From contig OY720642.1 of assembly GCA_963169105.1 (NCBI GenBank), positions 73,448,716 to 73,512,715 on the forward strand: 64,000 nt of DNA, given 5' to 3'. The stretch comes from Ceriagrion tenellum. Taxonomy: Eukaryota > Arthropoda > Insecta > Odonata > Coenagrionidae. Positions 47,010-59,000 of this stretch are shown here, piece by piece (position 1 is the stretch's first letter; every line of letters begins with the position of its first letter). The notes beneath the pieces were generated by a model. That model made no database searches, was not told where the DNA came from, and saw only the letters and a program-made list of their open reading frames with translations. Both the position numbers and the translations under genes were made by a program.

Positions 47010-50000
47010 ATGGCATCGCCTTTGAAGAGTGCCATACTTAGAAAGGTTGTCTTATCTTTTATACAGCGTGACTCTGTTCCGAAATTGACGTGTTTTGCAG
47101 AAGATTTATAGATATTTTTTTTCCAGATTCTCGATGCAGCTCGAAGCAAAGGCGAAAATGTGTTGCCGAATCAAAAACATTTACTGCAGGGAATGTATAT
47201 ATCGAGGGCGAGAAATGATCTTTTACAGATGAATGTCCCAATATGTGAACTCAACTCCTTAAATCCTGAGAAATTACTATCTTCAATAGAGTCGGACGAC
47301 ACTATTGAAAATATACATCTTCAAACCAAAAAAGAAGCAGTCTTCTCCATTAATCGAGCGGCATTTATGAGAAGTGTTATTAGAAAATGTCAGGCAAAGG
47401 AAGATGATTTCAGGCTAGATGTTACAATGGGCCAGAAAAATAAAGTTCTGATAGAATTCAGGCAAGTGTCCAGGAGTTAAGTTATAACGGCACAATTTAG
47501 CTAAAATTCTTCTGATCATGGCATTTAAATTTGGCCATATTGCTTGAATAATGTTTTGTCTTTTACAGCTCGCCTAATATAGCCAAGCCCTTTCACTTAG
47601 GTCACCTGAGATCAACAATACTTGGTAATTTCATTGGAAATATTTATGAGTTCCTTGGTCATGATGTGACCAGAATAAACTATCTAGGCGATTGGGGCAC
47701 CCAGTTTGGACTACTAAGTTTAGGTCTTAAATTCGCTAATGTATCTGATGCATATTTGGAACGAGATCCCATTCATATTTTGTACTCTGCCTATGTCAAC
47801 GCCAACAAAAAAGCTTCTGAGGTATTTAGTTATTTTTCCATAAATTAACCCTGAATTCGTTGTGAAACGCGATTCAAATGATTTATTGACACCCCATAGC
47901 ACCGAGAGTTTTCAATAAAGATGATCTTAAAACTATGTTTACTTACAAGGATTCATCTGTTGCTGACAAAGCCAGAGAAATATTCCACAATCTGGAGACG
48001 AGTGCACCAGGCAAGGATGTCTCATCGAGTTCAAATGACTCTAAGAGTGAAATAAAGCAATGGGAAAAAATAAGAAAATATACTGAAAAGGAGCTCAGTC
48101 TTATGTATCGAAGATTAGGAGTCATTTTTGATGAATATGCATGGGAGTCGGAGTTCAGATATGCGAAAATCGTGCCTATTCTACAAGAGATGGAAGAAAA
48201 ACGTCTCTTGGATATTGACTGCTCAGGAAAAAAGGTGCTGTTCATATAACTTGTTGTTTGATGGTATATTTATTTATTCTTCACCCCGTACGATACCTCT
48301 AAAATAATGAAATTGTATCTACAACCTGTTTTAGGTTATGAAGGTGGATGGTTACAAAAATCCTGTAACGCTGGTGAAAAGCGATGGCACAACATTGTAT
48401 TTGACAAGGGATGTTGCTTGTGCTATTGATCGCTATAGGAGGTTTAAATTTAACCAAATGTTTTATGTGGTTGATAATAGCCAAAGCAGCCATTTTACAG
48501 CTTTATTTTTCATCCTGGAGAAGCTTGGGGTTTTTCCGCGTAAGGAGGAAGATGGTCACCCTGTATTGAAGCATGTTAAATTTGGGAGAGTCCGAGGAAT
48601 GAGTACCAGGAAAGGAACATCAGTATTTTTGAAAGATATATTAGATGAAGCTCAAGCCATAATGAAAGAGAAGATTTTGAGTTCTCCCAGTAAGTCCTTC
48701 ACTTCTGGATACTGGTGTCTTTGATTCTTCAATGATCATTAAGTTTCCTACATCTTTTTTTTCTCATCTCTCTAACCTGATGGGAATTCGGCTGAAGTGG
48801 TGGCTAGAATACTTCCATCTGGAGGACTTGGGATCAAATCCTGGCAGATGTGTTGTCTGTGAAATCCCGATCCCTACTTTAGGGCTGGGTGGAGATCACA
48901 TCTAGATCTAGTACTCCATCCATGGGATGAGGTGCTAAACTCTGGACCCATTGGCACATCTCATTAAGAGCTGGCTGATGTAAATGTGAGGGGGCTTATT
49001 CAGGAATGACTTGATATATGTCAAACCTGGAAAATGCTGTGGGTGTGACATCGCAGCCTTGGCAAATCTCAGATAATGATTTACATTTTTTTTATTTTTA
49101 ATCGTTTGACATTCAAATTTCATTATTGTCAAAACTTGAGAATTCCAAAGTCTCCCCTTATAGGTTCATAGGTCACCTTACTTCTCTCAACCATTACCTT
49201 ACCCTCATATACTCCTCTCCAGAAGGTGCGTGTCCCCATTGGTTTTTTACCACAGTTATATCAAAAAATGGCCACGGTAATTTTTTATTATTACCGTGAC
49301 ATTTTATGTAATTTACCGCAGGTCCTGAAAAGTACCACAGTTTTCGGTCATAATCACTTCCGTCTAAAATATTTTTCATACCGATACATTACAAACATAT
49401 TATATGAGTTTATATGCATTTAATGCTATCTCAATAATCAATAAAGGCATTCCAACACATTTGTGGAATATTTTTACTTATGGAATATGGCTTTCAATGG
49501 TTTGAACAAAAATTTCTCATGCCAAAAAAAGAATGCAGAATTACGTGTGGGCTGCCATGTTTGTTTTTAAATTTTCTATATTTCTAATGCATTAATATAG
49601 CTATAACAATTGTTTAAATGCCTTTAACCCCTTGGTATTGCTACAGTTTTTCCTATAAAATCCTCAAATAGCTATTAATTGCATAAAATTAAAAATTACC
49701 GGAAAATTACGGTAATTTAAAAAAAATATGCTAATTTAACACAGTAATTTACCTGAAATGAAAATTGCTGTAATTTACCCGTCTCTACTCCTCTCCTCAT
49801 GTATTACTAATCAACAAATCTGTTGCATGAAAATCCTCACTCCTTTCTCTTTGCCTCCTTCATCTCATCTTCTTCCATTTCACTTTACTGGTCATCCTCA
49901 AAAAGTCTTACCATTTGGCATCAAAGTGATTAGTCAATATACCCTGTACTTCTGTTCACAGGATTGCCATATTTATATTAATTGATATACCTCTGCTGCT

Positions 50001-53000
50001 TAAGGTAGTTTGAGCAAAATATCATTTCCCCTAGAAATCAATGACTTTGGTCTCATTTTAAAGAACAATATCTCACCATTCCAAATATACCAGAACATCA
50101 GCCTCTTACCAGATTACTTTCTGAGATTTTTGAGGAATTATACCAGTCCTTTTACATGGGAAATGGTATGTGCATGCACTACTGACTTCATTGAAAATAT
50201 GAGTAATTTATAAAGCCTAGATCTCGTCAAAAAATTAGCAGTTTGTTTTATGTATGTTTCATCAACTATTTTTGAAAATTAATCACATTGTCACCACAGT
50301 AATTTTTTCAGGATCACAAAAAATACCCTCCATTGTGAAGGAGTTTTAAACATACTGTGCGGAAAAAATGAGTTGAGTTAAAGACTTATTTAGATAATCT
50401 TTTTTAATTTCATAGAATTTCAGTCTCTCAAAAGTATATTACTGCTCTATTAATAATGCAATATTTTATTCATGCTTCCAACAGCTGCTGAAGTCAAAAC
50501 ATATAATTCATATATGTTATCTATTTTGACTTGGGAACTATCTCGCTCAAACTACGTCAAAACCCTGTGTAGCTAGCTTCTAGTTTATTTATGTAGTATG
50601 CCTGAATTGCATGGTTCAAAATTGTTAATGGTGTACAGAGGAAACCCGATCCCCACTTGAGTGTCTTGTGGAGGACACTTCAAGTACAGTCTCCGTCTGT
50701 TGGATGAGACGTTAAACCATAGTCCCCTTTGAACCTTTCATTCAGAGCAGGCTAATGCCGATGCCGGGTTTCTATCCACCCTTCCTCCCTTACCTGTCCT
50801 ATGGTGCAAATGACCTTAGCCATCATTCGCCTACCCAAAATCCAATTTAATAGTGTAATTATAAAACTGCATGAGGAGTAGTATGAATTTATAAAGCCAT
50901 GTACATTGGTTACTCTCTATTCTCTTTCTTTTTACTTCATTAGATACTAAGATTCCATTGGATAAGATTGATGAGACCGCAGACATACTGGGAACTTCAG
51001 CAGTTGTAGTGAATGACCTCAAGCAGAGGCGTCAGAAGGAGTACGACTTTGAATGGAGCCATATCCTTCAGGTGATTTCATTAAACATCCTTATAAACTT
51101 AATCTTTTTTGTATAATTGAAAAGGTGTTATTTAACTTGTCATATTTGTATCCTATTTTTGTATTTTATCAGGGTATTCCTAAACTTATTTTTGTTTTTG
51201 ACTTGCCTTATGTTTGTATCACTAACCTACGGGGCTAATAAAATTATTATTATTATTTCATATGAATGAAAGTTGGAAGTTCAATGCAGTGCATGTGTAT
51301 CTTGAGAAGCATTTAATATTGGCTGAAATCAGTAACCACATATATCATTGCCCTACAATTTGTTTGATGTGTGTTTTATGCCACCAAGGGTTTAAAAGTT
51401 AAAAAAGATTAGGGTTTAACCCTTTAATGCCAGAACCTCATGGAGGAAAATGCTTTCCCGTTATGAACATTTCCTTCACTCCCCTGTAAAAGGCTCTTTC
51501 ACGACAAGGCAGAGTTATGCTCCCCTGCCATCTTGGGACCGAACTCAGTTGGACACCAGGCCCTTTCCTCGGCCGCTGGCCCAGACCCTCAAAGGGATTA
51601 AAGACTCTTTGGCAGCATGAGTTCACAGTCAACTGACTGGAATTGCAGTATTTTTTAAACAAGTATTTGTGGTATGCATAAAATATTTGAATATCTCTAT
51701 CATCTCAGGCTTAACTTTGTGGAAGTTCATTCATTCATTCATAAATGAAAATGACAACTTTGTAAAATTCCACCAATTTATTTTCAGGTACGACTAGTTT
51801 CGTTGCAGCGGCGACATCTTCAGGTACAAAGTCAAGGCACAAAAAATGGTCCTTATATACCATCTAGGTTAGGTGTTTCGTCAGGGGAGGAAGAAGGTAG
51901 GTGGAAGGGGAGGGGGAGGGTAGGGGTGTGGGGGGGGTAAACCTCAAGGATGTAATGTGGTGTTGTGAGCGGGTGGTGGGGGGTGGAAGACCGTTGGCAG
52001 GGAGATTTGAAAGGTTGTTGGTGACAAAGTAGCGGAGGGGGCGTCCGTAGGAGTGGGGTGAGGGGAAGGATTATGGGTTGCTGGTTTTTCCGTGAGGGTC
52101 AAAGAGGCTTTTAGGAGGGGGGAAAGGTTTTCAAATAATATGTCATTAAGTAGAGGACGTTTCTTCATCCATCTCCTAATCTCCAACTCTACCCTTTTGT
52201 CCATTCTCCTCCCTTTTTCTTCCCGGTGCAAAATCTTGGGAATGAAGTCACTGGCGTGGTTCTCCTCCCACAGGTGCTTAGCAAAGTGGGACTGGGAGAG
52301 GTTACATTTCCGGAAACATCTCTTGTGCTCCTCTGTTCTCTGCCGGAAAGTGCAGCCCGTCTGCCCAATATAGGCCGCAGAGCACTCGTTGCATTCCAAT
52401 AAATAAATGCCACTCTTATCTAAGGGATCAATTTTGTCTTTAGTGTTATAAAAAAAATTTTTTAAATTGTCGTTGTTGTAGAAAGCTATTTTAAATCGGT
52501 CTTTGGGGAACAGGTTGCTTATTTTTTGAGACAGAAATCCGTAATACGGTAATTTAATCCACTTAAATTTGTCTTTTTTTGACTCCATCGGATGGAATAG
52601 CATATGTTGTGCTCTTATGGAGCGTTTTTTGAGGAGCATTTTATCTACAAGGGTTTTGTTGTAACCATTTGCTGTCGCTATTGATTTAATCGTTTCCAAT
52701 TCTTCATTAAATTTTTCTTTGGAGAGGGGGATATTTAACAGTCTGTTCAGTAAGAAATGGAATGTTGATAACTTTTGGGATATGTGATGGCGGGAGTCGG
52801 AGGGGATTACATGGTCCGTGGTGGTGGTTTTTCGAAAAATAGCAAATTCAAAATTCTTAACACTTTTAGATACCGTCACATCCAGAAAATTCAATTTTCC
52901 ATTTTTTTTCCTTTTCACACGTAAATTTGATGCTGTCGCACTGGGTATTTAAACATGTTAAAAAAATGTCCAATTGCCTTTCAGTGCCAGTCCTGATTGC

Positions 53001-56000
53001 AAAAACGTCATCAACATAGCGGAACCAGCAATAGATATTCTTAGTGTTCACTGAACCACTATTGAACAGTTTTTGTTCAAAATCGTCCATAAATAGGTCG
53101 GCTAGAAGCGGTGACAACGGCGACCCCATTGCTAATCCTTCCATTTGTCTGTAGTATTCCCCATTGAATTTAAAGTAATTTTGCTCCACGCACACTTTTA
53201 ATAGAGACACAAGATCACTGATGACGGCTGTTTCCGTTCCCGTACTTGATAGAACTGTTTTCGCCACTTCGACTGCTTCCAAAGCTGGAACATTGGTGAA
53301 AAGGTTATTCACATCAAATGACACTAATATGTATTTATGTGGAGGAGGAGTTTTCTTGGAGAGTTGGTCACAAAAGTCCATCGTGTTTTTCACTCCAAAC
53401 CTCGACTGAAAATTGTCGACAACTTTGTCACCAACAACCTTTCAAATCTCCCTGCCAACGGTCTTCCACCCCCCGCCCCCCCTCCAACCCCCACCACTCG
53501 CTTACAAAACCACATTACATCCTTGAGGTTTACCCCCTACCTCCCCCTCCCCTTCCACCTACCTTCTTCCTCCCCTGACAAAACACCTAACCTAGATGGT
53601 ATATAAGGACCATATTTTGTGCCTTGACTTTGTACCTGAAGATGTCGCCGCTGCGACGAAACTAGTCGTACCTGAAAATAAATTGGTGGAATTTTACAAA
53701 GTTGTCATTTTCATTTACAAAATATTTGAACTTTAAAATGTATTCCTTTGAAATGAATTCCATTTAAACTTCAAATTGTATTTTTTCTGGGCATTTAGTA
53801 CTTTTAAATGAAATGCTAATGTTTATATGGACAGATCTGGTGTATATTTTTTCTGATACTGCTAATTATGAGTGCAAATTTTCTCATGCTAAAATTACAA
53901 AGTCATGTTCCCCAACCTCCTTGTTCATGTAGGTTTTCGACCTGCAGTGTTTAAATTAATGCATGTGACATATGTACTATTAATGTGTGTTGAGTTACGT
54001 TCTATAACTGCTATTTTTTTTTAAGTATTCTACCAGTTAAGGTAGGTTTTGCTGAATGTCATAGAATCTCCTCTCGGTTTGCTACACTTGCAGGGGCTTA
54101 ACTACCTGTAGTATTTCCTTTTTCGCCTCAGCATATGATCTACCCTTCTTCATCCTGTCCATGAAACCTATTCTCTTTCTTCCCCTTCCCTGCTTGCCCA
54201 ACATCCTTACCTCTATCACACTCTTGAGTGACCCATCACCCTTTATCACACCCTTCAGCCTTCTACCCTGCATATCCCGGATTTCATTCAAAAGCTTCCT
54301 TTCCTCGCCCACCATCTCAAGCACTTCCTTGTGAGTCTTCCTCTGCATCCACCTCACCCTCTCCATTCTTCTCTACATCCACATCTCGAATGCCTGCTGC
54401 CTAATCTCGTCTTCCTTTCTGAGTGTCCATGTTTCTGCACCATACAATGCTACACTCCGTATCAAGTTCATAACTGCTACAACCCCCTTTTAAATTAACG
54501 CTAGATTTTATTTGAATTTTATTTGAAAGATAAATTTTATTTGAAATTTGATCGTACTAACAAAAAAAATTAATTTCAAATATTGCACTTCTAGAGAATG
54601 CAGCTGATATTTGTTTATAAAAAACACTGCCTGTAGCACTAGTAGACCATGAGGAGAGGATAGCTAATGAGACAGGGTTGAGCTGAGTTGCCAAGGAGGG
54701 GACCTGGACTCTTGCTAAGTAGGGTCGCAAGGAGTGACTGCATATCTGGGTTTTTTGTTTTGATGGTGGTCACTTCCCTTCACCCTGCATCGCACATGTT
54801 AGGTATTCAGTCTTATTCTTAGGAAAAGCCACTTTGCATGTGTGCCATTGGACATGAAAGGGTTTGAAGTTGAAGAAAACTAGTTTCAATGGGAAACATT
54901 TTCATCACATTACCAGAGTTTCAATTGTAGCTCTCATAGACCTGTATGGTGAGGAGGGGAGGTAGACATGGAGGGAATGTAGGGGAAAGATGGAGAGATA
55001 CACAGAGAGGCAGAGGGACAAACTACTTCACGAGAAAGGTGCATAAGTGGTTAAAATCACCCATGGTTATCACTTAATCAGGTGTTATTGTGAGTCGAGT
55101 CAAAATGGGGTGGAAAGTGGTAGTGAGTCAACTTGCTTCTAGAAGTGCTTATGTTGGAAACAATTAGTGAGGTTTTTTTGACTCTCCACACCAAACAACC
55201 TTCCTCCTTAGTTTTATAGGCTTCTGAAAGTTCCATAGCCCATGTCCCAAAATAATGAACTTTGGAGCAGCGGAAACTTTCGCAAGACCTGTGAACTTTT
55301 CTTGTTAACTTATAGCGACTCCCATTATTATCCGATCAATCCAAGGGTCTGAACTCTGCCTGTCATAATGCATATATGTTGTATTATGGTGCTGTGATCC
55401 CTTTTTTATCAGCCATTTTAATGATTTTTGTTAGGTAGTTTATCGGTTGTAGTTTTAAGAGAAATTTAATTTAATATAGTTTTATGTAGGTTGCAGTCAA
55501 CAGTGTTGGTGTCATTGGGTCTTATCTAAAACTGAACTATGCACTTGGCAAAGGCCTTGGGATAAGGACGGAACAGTGTATTTACATTAGAGACTAATAC
55601 ATCAAAATCAGCTGCATGTGCCAGCCAACAATGATAAAATACCTTCACTGACTACCTTATTTCCCTTCTTCCTAACTCTCCCCTTAGGTCAGTCGATGGG
55701 GAGCATTCACAGTGGGAAGTTTGGCTGTGGATAAGAATTCCTTTGAAACAATAGCCAGCATTGGTCAGGAAGAATTGCACAGCTGCCAACCAAATGAGAT
55801 ATTTACTCTGAAATTTCCTGTAGTTGTCTGATTATTATTGCAAACTGGGGAAGTCTGATGAAGTGGAGCATTGTCTGAACTTGCTCCTGGAGCAAATTTT
55901 TCATGTGAAATGAAATCCATAAAATGCTCTGGTATGATTTATGCTTATTAAATGTCTTATCGATGAAGGAATAATATAACTCATTATTTTTGATAAATAT

Positions 56001-59000
56001 AATCCATAGATATCGAAGTAGTTGCATTATATGCTCTTATTAATGACTTATTCATACCAATGAGGGGTGAACTATGGTTGTTGATTTCGGGGGGGATTGC
56101 TACGATCCAGGAGTCCAGGGGGGGGGGGGGGGGCATAGAAACTTCATGACCATGATTTTTCTCATAATATTTCCCATTACAGTATTATGGGGGTGGCCAC
56201 CTCCTTTTCATCTGCTACTGATGCCAATACTGAAGACAATGATGTTCAGGTATTCCTTGCAAGTCAAGGAGATTGCATCCTAAATGCCTTGATTTACCAG
56301 ACCTTTTTGGATTATAATCTCCATTTAGGTACCTGTTTTGCATTATAATACTATTATTCTTGTGCAGAACTGTAAAATGATACAGAAAGCAATTGGCTAT
56401 TTAAGGAATATATGCTCACAATACTTTTTTGGGTAGTGATGCGTGTTGCCATTAAGAATATTGTTATCTGAAGCATATTATGTTATTTCAGATCTCCTCA
56501 TCTCTTGGTAAAAAAATCAAACCAGTGTCTACCGAGTGAATTGAATGGTGGCTACATAATTTGTGAAGGGAAAGATTGTCATTATTTGCTTTATCATGAC
56601 TTGAGCACACATTGGATACCTCAGGAGGTGTATGCTATCTGTGCTCCAAGGCCTTTTGGTCTGCATATTGTTTATGAAAAATTTCGGTTTTTGCAATTGA
56701 AAGGATTTTATGCTTCTTTTGAATAAAGGTTGATGGAGATACTGGCATAAGACTGCAGTACACTCACAGTCGCTTAAGCAATTTAGAAAAGAACTGTGGT
56801 GTTGCAATTCCATCAGAGTGCGAGCCCTCTCTTCTGTGTGAACCAGAAGTGACTAATCTTGTGAGAGAAATAGCACGGTAAGTTTTAAATCACATCCAAT
56901 TAACGTGTTCGTATTCTTAGTCTGTCAAAGAGAAAAGCATGCATTAAAATTGCCATAGGACAGCATCCTTGCTACTCAGCGAACCTAATTGCCATAGCTG
57001 GGCCTCTTGAAGCCAGCCATGAGTCAATTAGGGCATTGTATTGTGTACCGTTCAAGTCCATCGCTGGTACCATTCCCATTGATCTCTTGGACGCGATGTT
57101 CAACTTATAGTTGCAAGTTTTTGTTTTAATATTTTTTCATATTTTGATGTCAATATTTCGATCTTTTGTATGTGGTTTTCACATCAAACAAAATTCCCAG
57201 TTTAGGTATTCTACTAGAACTTGCTCACATCTAAATGCAATTTGCTCAATTGATAGTCAGTTTGAAAGAGAAATAAGGTATATGTCCCCTCCTATTGTCA
57301 AGTCATGATAGTGATGGCATAAGACTTGTGGATTGAAGTTAAGTTCGTTGTAGGCGGAATAAGTCTCATAAAATCAGAGAACTGCGTGTCATTCCACACT
57401 CTATCATGAACTTAACATTGTTGAGAGGTTGGAGTTGTTTAATTGGAAAGAAAATCAATTGCTTGAATCAATTTATTGTGAGGAAAAACAGAACAATGTT
57501 AAGGTGCCTTGAAGTTAATATACTCACCTGAGCTTCGTGAGAGTAATGCTGCTTAAATTACAAATCTGGCAAGTGGGAGGCTTCAGTACTGACTGATAGA
57601 ACTGATTCCTAAAACTACCGGCTAGGAGAAAGAAAAAAGCTGCCGATACTTTTTTTAATACCACAGTTGTAAAAGTGGGATGAGCATCTTACATGGGTGC
57701 TCGTGGTACACAAGTTTATATGATTGCTAATTTCCATTTTCTAATCTGATTGTAGAAATGTTATTTATGTGCAAGAAGGTAGATTATTTTATGGCATGTC
57801 TTAAGCATTTCAGCTGTAGCAGGTTTTTTCTATTTTAGGTTTGAGGATGTCATACTTAAGTCATATGAAGAGCTAGAGGCATGTCACCTTGTTGTGTACC
57901 TTTTCCAGTTGTGGTATGTATTTGAAAAAATCATCTGATTAAATTCTCTTTACCCATTATGTTTCTCATTTCACTCACAAGAAGCATTATAGCTCTCTTT
58001 TGAATGAGATGAATTGAATGAGGGAAAAATTTCAGGATAGTGAGAAATTATGAAATTTGGTTAATTTTGAGATGAGGTATTTGCGAAATGAGATATTTTT
58101 AAATTTTAATAAAACATAGAACATTGAATAAAATAAATTGTGCTTCAATTGCTTTTGAAAAAGACAAAGCTTTGATATGAGCAATATACCTTTACAATAC
58201 CTGGGAGCAGTGAAATAAGGAAAATGTGATGCAATGTGTGGAGTTATGGCACTATTCAGAAAAGATTGTATCCTTACTGGTAAATTTCTGTCCTCAAAAC
58301 AGTTCTAGGATTGCTCATTTTAGGTGACTTTCTACCCGTACATCAATTATGTACAAAATATTTTAAACTAAAGGTTCAAAATTGTCCAAGAATTTGTTGA
58401 ATTAGGGTGGAATGACCCATGTGTGCAAATCAATATATGGGGTATATTTTTTCAATGGTGTACAAAAAGTGTGTGAGGAATGTAAATGAAAACATTCTCG
58501 TTGTACATGCTATACGAGACTGGCTAGATTGCAGTTAAAAGAAGTGCCAGAAGTGTGCACAGACTAGAAGTGAGGAGAGAGTGCACTCAGTGTGCAAATA
58601 AGCATGCATGCAGTTTTTGCACATTGTTGCATGATTTATGCATGCTTAAGTTTCTCCCAGGAAACCTATACACCAGGTAACATTTGACTTGGGTTGTAGA
58701 ATCATGCATGCTACGCTCTGAACAGTTCAGCTCACTCCTAAGGCTCCTCTGGAAACTGGAGAGTTTATTCTGTTCCAAACTGGAGAACCTAGAGTCCTTC
58801 CAAGCTAATAGTACAATTGATATATATAAATTTACGTGGCTTAGATAGAGATGAAAAGTAAAAAAATATTCATGATTGTGAGATTCTAACTAAGGGCACA
58901 ATTTTTTCAGTCTCGTGATTCCCTTCCCAAAACGGCATTGGATGTGTTAACAAATTTGCTGCATTTCTGTCTCAGCACAGTCTCTCAGCTGTGTAGTTGT

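Larger units (their letters stand above)
51742..53717 (-). mobile_element. Penelope-like element with long inverted arms
   Basis: In RARS2 intron 6, opposite strand to the gene. The minus strand encodes a Penelope-type protein in two overlapping frames: reverse transcriptase (53393-52866) with YYRQMEGLAMGSPLSP and the catalytic FRYVDDVF, then the C-terminal GIY-YIG endonuclease (52918-51944) with SGIYLLECNECSAAYIGQTG. The frames join at a homopolymer A-run near 52908, probably a one-base frameshift, so it is inactive or nearly so. The first RT blocks are missing. The 3' end (51742-52032, including the last codons and UTR) is repeated inverted at the 5' side (53422-53717). Each arm ends with a hammerhead-like motif and AATAAATTGGTGGAA. 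A Pro/Ser-rich tail follows the endonuclease. Inverted terminal copies are known for Penelope elements. High arm similarity suggests a recent insertion. Confidence 0.92.

Noticed and set aside
51944..53393. Penelope RT/endonuclease frames as a host gene
   Set aside because: GIY-YIG fused to RT, terminal repeats and antisense position in an intron identify a retroelement.
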